Assembly (NCBI GenBank): GCA_964430475.1 | Contig: CAYSEQ010000004.1 | Coordinates: 1 to 64,000 of the forward strand | From: CAYSEQ01 sp964430475 | GTDB lineage: Bacteria > Patescibacteriota > Microgenomatia > UBA8517 | Direction of reading: 5' to 3' | Length of the DNA: 64,000 nucleotides | Program-made: the position numbers and the translations under genes | Part shown: positions 42,543 to 51,194 of the stretch, in pieces | How the letters are laid out: the number at the start of each line of letters is the position of its first letter | How positions within the stretch are numbered: the stretch's first letter is position 1 | Notes under the pieces: generated by a model | Databases searched by the model: none | What the model was told of the DNA's origin: nothing | Seen by the model: only the letters and a program-made list of their open reading frames with translations

Positions 42543-43223
42543 ATGTTTCCCTTAAGAGATGTCGTTAGGACAAAAAAATTTCCTTTAGCTACATTTTTGA
42601 TTCTTGGCTTGAATGTCTATGTCTTTTTTTTGGAATTGGCATTGCCTGATCCTGAGGCTTTCATTGAAAAGTACAGTTTAATTCCAGCTAGGGTGGATTT
42701 TAACAATATAACCTCATTACTGGCGTTTGTCACAAGTCAATTTTTACACGCTGGATTTTTGCATATTGTTTCAAATATGTGGTTTTTGAAAATATTCGGT
42801 GATAATGTAGAGGAGAAATTCGGAAGTTTATTCTATCTTTTTGTATATTTGCTTTCTGGCGTGGTTGGAGGGTTTGTTCAATACCTTTTTGTTTCAGATT
42901 CTAGCATTCCGATGATGGGTGCATCTGCTTCAGTGGCTGGAATTTTGGGTGCATATTTTGTCTTTTTCCCACACCATTTTATTGAGACTTTGGTTCCTGT
43001 TGGTTTTTTTATGACTACTATCAGGATACCTGCATCGGTGATGCTGGGTTATTGGTTTTTGATACAGATTTTTTCAGGGTTTGGTTCAATTGTGGTAGCT
43101 CAGGTAGGAGGAGTTGCATGGTGGGCCCACGTTGGAGGGTTTGCAACAGGTTGGATAATAGCGAGGTTTTATAAGGATTTTTACGAAGGTAAAGAAAAAG
43201 ATAGAGAGATTTGGGATATTTGA
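42543..43223 (+). CDS. Rhomboid-family intramembrane serine protease
   Basis: 226 residues with six or seven hydrophobic segments. The catalytic Ser128 is in MMGASASVAGILGAYF and the His196 in WWAHVGGFATGWI. HAGFLHIVSNMWFLKIFGDNVEE in loop 1 and helix 2 is typical. It cuts membrane proteins within or near the membrane. Two TATAAA-like hexamers precede the ATG; the one at about 42513-42518 is at a usable distance. Confidence 0.93.
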   Translation: MFPLRDVVRTKKFPLATFLILGLNVYVFFLELALPDPEAFIEKYSLIPARVDFNNITSLLAFVTSQFLHAGFLHIVSNMWFLKIFGDNVEEKFGSLFYLFVYLLSGVVGGFVQYLFVSDSSIPMMGASASVAGILGAYFVFFPHHFIETLVPVGFFMTTIRIPASVMLGYWFLIQIFSGFGSIVVAQVGGVAWWAHVGGFATGWIIARFYKDFYEGKEKDREIWDI

Positions 43224-43243
43224 ATTTAAATTTCTGCTTTTTT

Positions 43244-43864
43244 CTAAATGAGTTTATGTTTTTTTAAAAAAATTGCTAGTTTCTTTTTGCTTGGGAATTG
43301 TCGACCAATGGCAACGAAGAGTTTGTTTATCTCGTGCCAATATTTTTTAGGCAATATTTTCGAAAGTTCTTCTTCAGTTTGTTGAGGTGTTTTAGTTTTT
43401 ACTAATCCTAACATATTTGAAATTCTGTGGACATGAGTGTCAACAGCGATTGTATTTTTGCCAAAGGCTCTACTTAAGACTAGGTTCGCAGTTTTTCTAC
43501 CCACTCCTGGCAGGCTCATAAGTGAAGCTCTGGAATCTGGTATTTTACCTTTATGTTTTTCAACGATAATTCTAGAAAGTTTTTTAAGATAGATAGCTTT
43601 CTTTTTATAAAATCCTACAGGATAGATTAAATCTTGTATTTCTGACTGGCTCAATTGATTCAATTTTTTGATATCTGAAGCTTTGGAAAATAGTTTTTCG
43701 CAGGCAGAGTATGTTACCTCATCTTTTGTTCTTGATGAAAGTAAAGTTGCAATAAGGATTTTGTAGGGATTGCCACGATAAACTTCTAGGGGTTGTTTTT
43801 TATAATTTTTTCTGAATATTGAAATGACCCTGTCAATTTTTTTAATTGGGTTTGAAGTAGTCAT
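43244..43864 (-). CDS. nth: Endonuclease III-like DNA glycosylase, lacking the Fe-S cluster motif
   Basis: 206 residues. Removes oxidised pyrimidines and cuts the abasic site. The helix-hairpin-helix is LPGVGRKTANLVLSRAFG with the catalytic Lys in GRKTAN, and the catalytic Asp is in AVDTHVHRISN. The usual C-terminal cluster of four Cys is absent; the tail reads IGRQFPSKKKLAIFLKKHKLI and the only Cys is near the N-terminus (YSACEKL). It is the last gene of a - strand set. Confidence 0.9.
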   Translation of the reverse strand: MTTSNPIKKIDRVISIFRKNYKKQPLEVYRGNPYKILIATLLSSRTKDEVTYSACEKLFSKASDIKKLNQLSQSEIQDLIYPVGFYKKKAIYLKKLSRIIVEKHKGKIPDSRASLMSLPGVGRKTANLVLSRAFGKNTIAVDTHVHRISNMLGLVKTKTPQQTEEELSKILPKKYWHEINKLFVAIGRQFPSKKKLAIFLKKHKLI

Positions 43865-43878
43865 CGTACTCTAAAATC

Positions 43879-43914
43879 CACAAGAGAACCGCCTTTAACC
43901 ACGGCTCTCTTGTG
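43879..43914 (-). terminator. Strong hairpin between the zinc-ribbon gene and nth
   Basis: CACAAGAGAACCG (43879-43891) pairs with CGGCTCTCTTGTG (43902-43914) over 13 positions with one mismatch and a ten-base loop. On the - strand it is followed by GATTTTAG, only a weak T-run, so it may be a partial terminator, an attenuator or a leader element of nth. Confidence 0.5.
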
Positions 43915-43937
43915 AAGTACTAGCTTGAAGAGGGTAA

Positions 43938-44075
43938 TTAAGCGTTTCCTACGATTTTAAACATTTTTGTGCCACAAACCTCACAGACTGCTCTCATTGC
44001 TTTTTTTCCATTTTTCATTGTTACTTCCTCTTTGTTTTTACCCTCTCTTTTCGCTCTGCACCTTACACAATACAT
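43938..44075 (-). CDS. 45-residue zinc-ribbon protein (DUF5679-like)
   Basis: Starts MYCVRCRAKREGKNKEE and has two Cys pairs, CVRC near the N-terminus and CEVC near the end (VCEVCGTKMFKI). This is a rubredoxin-knuckle type zinc ribbon in the layout of the small family DUF5679, common in this lineage and in chlorofl exi-like bacteria. It is too short for most gene callers. Function unknown. A strong hairpin follows it. Confidence 0.8.
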   Translation of the reverse strand: MYCVRCRAKREGKNKEEVTMKNGKKAMRAVCEVCGTKMFKIVGNA

Positions 44076-44101
44076 AGTTCTAAATCACCCCCCTTCGTGC
44101 T

Positions 44102-44157
44102 TAGAAGCTCTTGGATTTATTTATCCTTTAAAGAATCTCAAGGGGCAGGAGCTTCTA
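44102..44157 (-). other. Inverted repeat between two small - strand genes
   Basis: TAGAAGCTC (44102-44110) and GAGCTTCTA (44149-44157) form a nine-pair stem around a 38-base loop that contains a further short CTTG/CAAG pairing. It lies between the membrane protein gene (44179-44493) and the zinc-ribbon gene, and could be a weak terminator or a leader structure. No T-run is evident. Confidence 0.35.
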
Positions 44158-44178
44158 GCTTGAATTTCCAGATTCCTT

Positions 44179-44493
44179 TCAAAATGGGAACCTTGCGTTC
44201 CAAAGAAAGTATATCACTAATTCTGAAGCTAAAATCAAGCCGGTTAGAAATAAGCTTTTCTTAATGTCTTTTTTAATCAAGGCTAGATTTTCAATTTGTC
44301 CCGAATAATCGGTTCTTTTTATCAAATAATTATTGGGTTTTTGTACATAATTCGTGTTATCTATTTGCCTCTTGACATTAATCTCAGAAGATGTTTTTTT
44401 AGCCTCAGTTGTTAAGGTGTATTGAGGTTCCCACCTGAGCAAAAATTCATGCCTTGCCTGCTCTTTTTGTTTGCGTGTACGTCTTTTTGACAT
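44179..44493 (-). CDS. Small basic protein with one C-terminal membrane helix
   Basis: 104 residues. A very basic N-terminus (MSKRRTRKQKEQ), a polar middle and one membrane helix (about 80-98). Cytosolic side positively charged, so it could contact nucleic acid or ribosomes, as guessed from charge only. No family assigned. Confidence 0.6.
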   Translation of the reverse strand: MSKRRTRKQKEQARHEFLLRWEPQYTLTTEAKKTSSEINVKRQIDNTNYVQKPNNYLIKRTDYSGQIENLALIKKDIKKSLFLTGLILASELVIYFLWNARFPF

Positions 44494-45850
44494 AGATTTT
44501 TAGTTATTATAAAGCTTAATTTTTTCTGTTGAAAGTAAATGGTGTTTTCTTTCAATACTTGCGAGATGTTTACTTTAATTTCCGACAGTCCATATTATTT
44601 TAAAATTTCATCAGGGGTTTTGGGATTATAGGTAAGATGAGCTCTGATGAGCTCTTTTAGTAATTAGTAATAGGAATCCACAGATCATTTACACGGCGGC
44701 GGAATCCATTGACTTTCTGAAGGTGTTCTAGACAATCCTAGGACTAATGAAATTTTGTTGGGTAATGAAAATGAGACAAAAGGACTTTTCGTAAAGCTGT
44801 GGGAAAAACAGGTGAAATTATTAATTCTCTAGAGGAAAGAAATGATATTTCCATTCTTATATTGAGGAATGATCAAAACCTTTCTTATGAAGGAGGTGTT
44901 GTCAAAAAGCTTTATCTAGGTAGTGTTTCTGCGCTTGGTGTTTTTACACAAGGAGGGCTATAACAAAAAAGAATTTTAATAATTTCAGCGAGGCTTTATC
45001 TTATCTTTTTAATTCTACACGCTTTGATTTTGATTATCATCGCTTGACAACTCTGTCTGCATGTGCTCTAGTTGCTTGTTTTTTTGATTCAAGAGTATGA
45101 AATAAATTTAGTTTGATACTTATGTCTGCTAAGGGTTTATTGACTGCTTTTTGGTATTCTCCTTGAGCCATCTAAAGAGCGGTCAGAAAATCTTTAAGAA
45201 AGTAAATGAGTGATAAATCCTAGACTTGTTTTATACCGAGTTTTGTAATAAATGATCTAAAGGATATCTTAAAGGGGGGTTTAATGCCCCCAATCCAAAA
45301 GGAAGGGGGTTTGTCGGAGAATCTAATTTTCCTTTTCCACGGTCTTTCTTTTGGGATTTGAGGTGGTTTTGATTAGATAGGGAATTTTGCCTCTGAATTC
45401 GGAGGGATTCCAGTATGCGGAAGGATAATACTTGATAACCTTCTAGTTGAAAGAGTCAAACATCATGGTGTCAAAAGAATCCTTGATAATAATGATGAAG
45501 GCGAACTTCGCTCTATAGGGACTTGGTATTTTCTTTCCCTTGATGACAGATGCACGGCGAATTTGTTATTAATCCTCGTTTTTTGAAATTATATTGGATT
45601 CTTGAGATGGAATGAGCAACATCAAGCCAGTCTTAGAAGACTATGTCTTTTCCTCAGTCGAACCCCGCTCTCTTTAAGGAAAAGTATTCTCGCAAACATT
45701 TTCTTTTTCTCACCTACCTATATCTTTTAAACTCCATCCTAAACGTCTTGCAGAAATACTGTCAGTAAAGAACTTGTTGACAGCATGGCTCTAAAATGCT
45801 AAAAATTGTTGAGTTAATTCTTTACTCAAATAGGTGTTTGTGGAAGGGGA
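44494..45850 (+). pseudogene. 1.36-kb non-coding stretch with decayed reading frames
   Basis: No intact frame, but two stop-free pieces read like real protein. 44793-44963 gives 56 codons with VGKTGEIINSLEERNDIS and SYEGGVVKKLYLGSVSALG before a stop. 45377-45586 gives about 69 codons with FASEFGGIPVCGRII and NNDEGELRSIGTWYF. Neither family is recognised. A G5/C5 hairpin (45275-45291) lies between them. The block looks like one or two genes in decay, not a functional intergenic region. Strand follows the pieces. Confidence 0.45.
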
Positions 45851-46306
45851 ATGGAATACCGTTATTTAATTATATTCGGGTTTATTTGGTTATTAGGACT
45901 TACTATCTTTTTAGGTCGTATTTTTTTTTATTTCAGGAACTTTCTAGGAAAGTCGGATAAGGGTACATTAGAAAGACTTCTTGATAAAGTACTAAGTCAA
46001 GAAGAAAAAAACTCTATCAGTATAGACAGGATAAATAGGCAGATTCAGGAGCTAAAAAAAGAGGGCGAATTGCATATACAGAAGATTGGTCTAGTCAGAT
46101 TTAATCCCTTTAGAGAAATGGGGGGCGAGCATAGTTTTTCGCTGGCACTTTTGGATGGTAAGGGTACAGGGATTATAATAACGAGTTTGCATGGCAGAGA
46201 AAGAACTCGAGTTTATTTAAAAAATATTAAGGAAGGTAAAAGCTTATTAGATCTTTCGGAAGAGGAAGAAAGAGCCTTGAGGATTGCTCAGAAATTGAAC
46301 AAATGA
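45851..46306 (+). CDS. DUF4446-family protein
   Basis: 151 residues. A membrane helix (about 4-26), a coiled coil (about 38-75), and a small domain with the family phrases IGLVRFNPFREMGGEHSFSLALLDGKGTGIIITSLHGRERTRVYLKNI and LSEEEERALR. Function unknown; relatives lie near chromosome-partition genes in Firmicutes. The ribosome site GGAAGGGG lies close to the ATG. The next gene starts within its stop (ATGA overlap). Confidence 0.85.
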   Translation: MEYRYLIIFGFIWLLGLTIFLGRIFFYFRNFLGKSDKGTLERLLDKVLSQEEKNSISIDRINRQIQELKKEGELHIQKIGLVRFNPFREMGGEHSFSLALLDGKGTGIIITSLHGRERTRVYLKNIKEGKSLLDLSEEEERALRIAQKLNK

Positions 46307-47520
46307 TGCTATCAAAATTTTTATCAAGTAACAAACTAATGTATTTTGCCGGTTTTTTGGGTATATATCTTTTCGCAACAGGTATATCGTGGGGATTTTT
46401 TTCTTATATAAAAGATGAACCAAAGGTTGTAGAAACTTCTGTTGGAAAATCTAGAATCGATCCAAATCTACCCAAAACTGAAGAATGTCCTATAAATGGA
46501 AAAATGTATTCCAAACCCGAGAGAGGGATTTGGGAAGAAAGACGTCCCTTAGCTGCAATAATAGAAAACCATTTGGATTCAAGACCTGCGTCGGGTTTGT
46601 CGTACGCAGATGTGGTTTATGAGGCAGTAGCAGAAGGAGGAATAACCAGATTTCTTGCGATTTTTTACTGTGGAGCTTCAGCGCAGGATGTGAAGATTGC
46701 GCCGATAAGAAGTGCCCGGGTCTATTTTATCGATTGGGCAGCAGAGTATGGAGAAAATCCTCTCTTCCTGCATTCGGGCGGGGCGAACAATATTTGTAAA
46801 GATTGTCCCGGGGGCGTCAAACCTAGGGGTGAAGTTGCAAAAGAAGTTGATGCACTTAAAGTGCTTCAAACTTTGGGTTGGAGAGCTTCCAAAGGAAATG
46901 CCTTGGATGCAGGTACCAATCTTGGGACTCCTGAGGTAGTACGAAATCAATACAGGTTAGGTACCAAATCAGCCTGGGAACATTCTTATGAGGGGTTTAC
47001 GGATAAAATTTTTGAGGAAGGCAGGGAAAGAGGTTTTGGATATAAAGATTCAAGTGGAAATCCCTGGGAGATGAATTTTGAGAAGTGGAAGTTTAAAGAT
47101 GGAAGTCCGGGAGGATCTTCGCCGGTGACCAATATCTCTTTTCAGTTTTGGAGCAATAAGCCAGATTATGATGTGGAGTGGAAGTATGATGCCCAGACAA
47201 ATTCTTATATGAGATTTAATGGCGGAAAAGAGCATATAGATTGGGAAACCAAAAAGATCCTTACTACTAAGAATGTAGTAATTCAGTTTGTTCGTGAAAG
47301 AGGTCCAGTTGACAAAGAGGGACATATGTTTTATACAACATTAGGATCAGGGGATGCGCTTGTTTTTCAAGACGGGAATGTGATAGAGGCAAGGTGGACT
47401 AAGAACGACCAATTTGATAGAACCAAGTTTTACAATAAAAAAGATAATTCTGAAATAAAATTCGTAAGGGGTGAGATTTGGATAGAAGCTGTCCCGAGCG
47501 GAACTAAAGTTAATTATTAA
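46303..47520 (+). CDS. DUF3048-family lipoprotein-like or anchored protein (YerB-like)
   Basis: 405 residues. One membrane helix (about 11-32), then the family signature RRPLAAIIENHLDSRPASGLSYADVVYEAVAEGGITRFLAIFYC and IAPIRSARVYFIDWAAEYG. The second half (VIQFVRERGPVDKEGHMFYTTLGSGDALVFQDGNVIEARW) is the second DUF3048 domain. The external role is unknown. Translation is coupled to the DUF4446 gene by a four-base overlap. Confidence 0.88.
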   Translation: MMLSKFLSSNKLMYFAGFLGIYLFATGISWGFFSYIKDEPKVVETSVGKSRIDPNLPKTEECPINGKMYSKPERGIWEERRPLAAIIENHLDSRPASGLSYADVVYEAVAEGGITRFLAIFYCGASAQDVKIAPIRSARVYFIDWAAEYGENPLFLHSGGANNICKDCPGGVKPRGEVAKEVDALKVLQTLGWRASKGNALDAGTNLGTPEVVRNQYRLGTKSAWEHSYEGFTDKIFEEGRERGFGYKDSSGNPWEMNFEKWKFKDGSPGGSSPVTNISFQFWSNKPDYDVEWKYDAQTNSYMRFNGGKEHIDWETKKILTTKNVVIQFVRERGPVDKEGHMFYTTLGSGDALVFQDGNVIEARWTKNDQFDRTKFYNKKDNSEIKFVRGEIWIEAVPSGTKVNY

Positions 47521-47547
47521 AAATTTCTCGTTTCCTGCCTTCAATAC

Positions 47548-48132
47548 ATGGCAGAACTTTCAGATATCATCACTTCTAAAGTAAGAGTAAAAATTTTGGA
47601 GCTTTTTCTATCCAATATCAAAGAGATGTACCATGTCCGGGGAGTTGTAAGAGAAATAAAAGAAGAAATAAATGCAGTAAGAAGGGAACTCTTGAGACTG
47701 GAGACTGCTGGGATTTTAAGATATGAAGATCGTGGGAATAGACGGTATTATTGGATTAGACAGGATTATCCTTTTTTTGGTGATCTTTTATCTTTAGTTG
47801 CAAAAACTAAAGGCTTAGGAAAAGAAATTATTGAGAATAGAAACAAGATTGGAAAAATTCAATTTGTGATGTTTTCAGGACGTTTCGTGAGAAGAAAAGA
47901 AAGAAAGAAAGAAGACGAGATAGATATTCTTGTCGTAGGCGAGGTAGCGCTTCAGGAACTTGCCTCTTTAATAAGAAAGGAGGAGTCGATTAGGGGAAAG
48001 GAAATTAACTATACAGTGATGAGTAAAGAAGAATTTGATTTTCGTAAAAAACGTCGTGATCCCTTTCTACAAGGTATTCTTATGGGAAGTAGGGTGATGA
48101 TCATAGGCGATGAAGAGGAACTCGTTGGTTAA
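47548..48132 (+). CDS. Winged-helix plus nucleotidyltransferase-like protein
   Basis: 194 residues. Residues 1-75 form an ArsR-like winged helix (VRVKILELFLSNIKEMYHVRGVVREIKEEINAVRRELLRLETAGIL). Residues about 100-190 resemble a minimal nucleotidyltransferase fold, with IQFVMFSGRFVRRKE then DEIDILVVGEV, where the two Asp/Glu would bind metal. The usual GS dipeptide is reduced to SG. It may be a regulator whose enzyme domain senses or modifies nucleotides. secD follows 22 bases later. Confidence 0.7.
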   Translation: MAELSDIITSKVRVKILELFLSNIKEMYHVRGVVREIKEEINAVRRELLRLETAGILRYEDRGNRRYYWIRQDYPFFGDLLSLVAKTKGLGKEIIENRNKIGKIQFVMFSGRFVRRKERKKEDEIDILVVGEVALQELASLIRKEESIRGKEINYTVMSKEEFDFRKKRRDPFLQGILMGSRVMIIGDEEELVG

Positions 48133-48154
48133 GTTTAAATTTACAAAATAAGGT

Positions 48155-49474
48155 ATGACTCCTCATAAAAAGCTAATCTTGATTTTTCTCATCACATTAC
48201 TTGCTGGATATATCTCTTTGCCAAAGGAATTTACCATACTCGGTAAAAAGTTTGTCAGGCAAGATATTGACATTTCTTTTGGTGGTTTTACTTTGCAAAA
48301 GAAATTTGATCTTAAACTCGGGCTTGATTTAGCAGGCGGATCGCATCTTGTTTTTGAAGCTGATCTTTCAAAAATTCCTCAAGAAAGGAAAAAAGAGGTG
48401 ATGGAGGGTTTAAAAAATGTCATAGAAAGAAGAGTGAACTTGTATGGTATATCAGAGCCAAATGTGCAGACCTCAACCTTTGAAAATAAGGAAAGGGTGG
48501 TAGTTGAACTTCCTGGTGTAAAAGATACTCAAGAGGCAATTGAACTGATAGGTCAAACTGCCCAATTAGTTTTTGCGGAAATTGTCGAGGTTAAAGATGA
48601 AAAAGAAGCAACTCCTTCTGCCTCTTTGGTGCCGACAGATTTAACCGGGGCAGATTTGAAAGGGGCGGATGTGATTTTTGATAGACAGACTGGTAAGCCT
48701 GTTGTCAGTCTGCAATTCACAAAAGAGGGTGGTGAGAAATTCGCAAAAATAACTGAAAGAAACATTGGTAAGCCCTTACCTATTTTTTTGGATCAAGTTC
48801 AGATTTCTTCACCAATCGTGAAGGAAAAGATTGTCGGAGGATCTGCGGTGATAAGTGGAGACTTTAGTCTAAAGGAGGCTAAAAATTTAAGTATCCAACT
48901 TAATGCCGGTGCCTTGCCCGTTGGTGTAACTTTAGTTGAGCAAAGAACAGTGGGTGCTACCTTGGGTGCAGAGTCAGTAGAAAAGAGCGTGTTTGCTGGT
49001 ATCGTTGGGCTTATCATGGTTTTAATTTTCATGATATTGTCTTACGGAAAGCTTGGAATTGTTGCAGACATTGCCTTAATCATTTTTAGTATTTTAACAT
49101 TGGCAATTTACAAACTTATCCCTGTTGTTCTTACACTTCCAGGAATCACAGGGTTTTTGTTATCAGTTGGTATGGCTGTTGATTCAAATATTTTGATTTT
49201 TGAAAGGTTCAAAGAAGAACGTTTAAAAAAAGACTTTTCAACTGCCTTGGAGATTGCATTTGGGAGGGCTTGGGATTCAATAAGGGACGCAAACATAGCT
49301 ACTTTAGTTACTGCTTTTGTTTTGGCAAACCCCTTGGATCTACCCTTTTTGCATGTATCGGGACCAGTTAGAGGTTTTGCCATAACCTTATCTTTGGGGA
49401 TCGCAATAAGTCTTTTTACAGGGATAGTAGTTTCAAGAAATTTATTGAGGGTGTTGATAAAAAAAGACACTTAA
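48155..49474 (+). CDS. secD: Protein translocase subunit SecD
   Basis: 439 residues with one N-terminal helix, a large external P1 domain (LGLDLAGGSHLVFEAD; VIERRVNLYGISEPNVQT), and five C-terminal helices with the RND-type phrases GGSAVISGDFSLKEAKNLSIQLNAGALPV and SVGMAVDSNILIFERFKEE. It uses the proton gradient to finish export through SecYEG. secF follows 36 bases later. Confidence 0.96.
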   Translation: MTPHKKLILIFLITLLAGYISLPKEFTILGKKFVRQDIDISFGGFTLQKKFDLKLGLDLAGGSHLVFEADLSKIPQERKKEVMEGLKNVIERRVNLYGISEPNVQTSTFENKERVVVELPGVKDTQEAIELIGQTAQLVFAEIVEVKDEKEATPSASLVPTDLTGADLKGADVIFDRQTGKPVVSLQFTKEGGEKFAKITERNIGKPLPIFLDQVQISSPIVKEKIVGGSAVISGDFSLKEAKNLSIQLNAGALPVGVTLVEQRTVGATLGAESVEKSVFAGIVGLIMVLIFMILSYGKLGIVADIALIIFSILTLAIYKLIPVVLTLPGITGFLLSVGMAVDSNILIFERFKEERLKKDFSTALEIAFGRAWDSIRDANIATLVTAFVLANPLDLPFLHVSGPVRGFAITLSLGIAISLFTGIVVSRNLLRVLIKKDT

Positions 49475-49510
49475 AATTAGAAGGCGTGTCTTAAAGATTA
49501 ATTATAGTTT

Positions 49511-50386
49511 ATGGATTGGATGCGTTATAGAAAATTATATTTTTTGATTTCCCTGTTTCTAATAGCTTCGGGGGTATTTAGTCTGTACTTATGGGGTTTG
49601 AGACTCGGCGTAGATTTTACAGGTGGAACAGTTGCTGTATTTAGGCTTGAAGAAATTAGTACCGAAGAAGCGTCTGATAAACTTAAAAGTGCAGGAATAC
49701 AGGTTTCTTCGATACAAAAGACAAACGACTCGGAGTATATTTTTCGATTACCACCTTTAACAACAGACCAAAAGAGTTTATTAACAAAAACCTTGCAAGA
49801 AATAAACCCTCAGGCAAAAGTTGAAGAACTTCGCTTTGAAAGCGTTGGGCCATCTATTGGTCCGGAACTGGTCAGGAAGACCTTTTACGCGATAATAATT
49901 GCTTCCTTGGGAATTTTAACTTGGGTGGCGTTGCAGTTTAAGAGCTTTAAGTTTGGTGTATCAGCAGTTTTGGCAATGCTTCATGATACATTTAATTTGG
50001 TTGGCCTTTTTTCACTTTTAGGACATTTTTTTGCTGCGGAGGTTGATTTTCTTTTTGTAACGGCTCTTCTAACTACACTTTCCTTTTCCGTTCACGATAC
50101 GATCGTCGTTTACGATAGAATTCGCGAATCACAGTCTAGATTTGGAGGATCTATTTACGATTTGGCAAATAAGGCAGTAACTGAAACTATGGTTCGTTCG
50201 TTGAATAATTCCTTTACAATCATTTTTATGATAGTCGCTTTGATACTTCTGGGCGGTTCAACGATTAAGTGGTTTGCTACCGCCCTTTTGTTAGGAACTG
50301 TTTTGGGTACGTATTCTTCTCCCTTTGTTGCAGTACCCATTCTGGTTACTTGGGACGAGATTTCAAAAAAGTTTATCAGAAAATGA
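49511..50386 (+). CDS. secF: Protein translocase subunit SecF
   Basis: 291 residues and six helices. LGVDFTGGTVAVFRL near the N-terminus, ESVGPSIGPELVRKTFYA, and HDTIVVYDRIRES in helix 4-5 are the family marks. Partner of SecD. Its stop overlaps the ATG of the nuclease gene (ATGA), so the three genes are one unit. Confidence 0.96.
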   Translation: MDWMRYRKLYFLISLFLIASGVFSLYLWGLRLGVDFTGGTVAVFRLEEISTEEASDKLKSAGIQVSSIQKTNDSEYIFRLPPLTTDQKSLLTKTLQEINPQAKVEELRFESVGPSIGPELVRKTFYAIIIASLGILTWVALQFKSFKFGVSAVLAMLHDTFNLVGLFSLLGHFFAAEVDFLFVTALLTTLSFSVHDTIVVYDRIRESQSRFGGSIYDLANKAVTETMVRSLNNSFTIIFMIVALILLGGSTIKWFATALLLGTVLGTYSSPFVAVPILVTWDEISKKFIRK

Positions 50387-51183
50387 ATATAAGGAAGTAT
50401 TTCTTTTACATATCTTTATTTTTGAATACCATTTTCATTTTTATTTTGGTTGAGCGAATAAAGACCCCTTTTATAAACATTGTCTCCGATGACCAGCTTC
50501 AAGAACAGAAGTTATTGAGTACTACTTTACCTTCAGAAGATGTTTTAGGCAACTCAAATTTAGAGGTAGCTAAAGACAGAAGTAAGGTGATTAAAGTTAT
50601 AGATGGAGACACTATTGTTTTGGAAAATACTGATACATTACGTTTGATTGGTATTGATTCTCCTGAGATTTTTGAGGATGCTTGTTTTTCAAAAGAAGCC
50701 TATTCAAAAAACTCCGAACTTTTATTAGGGAAAGAGGTTCGTCTTGAAAAAGATGTTTCAGAAAGGGATAAATATGGTAGGCTTCTTAGGTATGTCTTTG
50801 TTGAGGGAAAAGATAAAGATATCTTTGTTAATGAGTACCTCGTAAGATACGGATTTGCAAGGTCATCAAGGTATCCACCTGATATAAAATATCAAGGTTT
50901 ATTTGAAGAAGCAGAACGCGAGGCAAGAAATGAAGAAAGAGGATTGTGGGGGGAATGCGAAGGGGATCCTCCCACCGATATGTTAGTGGATGATAAACCC
51001 AATTCTTTGTTAGAAGAAAGTACATTTTCAGATGTCTATTGCTCCTCAAATTTTTATAATTGTTCTGATTTTAAGACCCAAAAAGAAGCACAGGAGATAT
51101 TTGAGGCCTGCGGTGGTTTGGAAAAAGACATTCATAAGTTAGATTCAGATAAAGATGGGAAGGCTTGTGAGAGTTTACCCTAA
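50383..51183 (+). CDS. Secreted thermonuclease-like nuclease with Excalibur domain
   Basis: 266 residues. A membrane helix or signal (about 5-25) precedes a staphylococcal-nuclease fold with DGDTIVLENTDTLRLIGIDSPE and KYGRLLRYVFVEGKD (active-site Asp, Arg, Glu in the usual order; Arg also in ARNEERGLWGE). After a linker comes an Excalibur calcium-binding domain with DSDKDGKACESL and paired Cys. It would degrade DNA or RNA outside the cell, possibly for nucleotide uptake. Start at 50383 chosen for the four-base overlap with secF. Confidence 0.92.
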   Translation: MNIRKYFFYISLFLNTIFIFILVERIKTPFINIVSDDQLQEQKLLSTTLPSEDVLGNSNLEVAKDRSKVIKVIDGDTIVLENTDTLRLIGIDSPEIFEDACFSKEAYSKNSELLLGKEVRLEKDVSERDKYGRLLRYVFVEGKDKDIFVNEYLVRYGFARSSRYPPDIKYQGLFEEAEREARNEERGLWGECEGDPPTDMLVDDKPNSLLEESTFSDVYCSSNFYNCSDFKTQKEAQEIFEACGGLEKDIHKLDSDKDGKACESLP

Positions 51184-51194
51184 AAATTTTAAAA

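Noticed and set aside
43969..44163. 64-codon + strand frame
   Set aside because: It lies opposite the 45-residue zinc-ribbon gene, which has conserved Cys pairs; the + frame has no recognisable features.
47548..48132. HEPN-MNT toxin-antitoxin system
   Set aside because: Only one protein is present and no HEPN partner adjoins it; a winged helix is fused instead.
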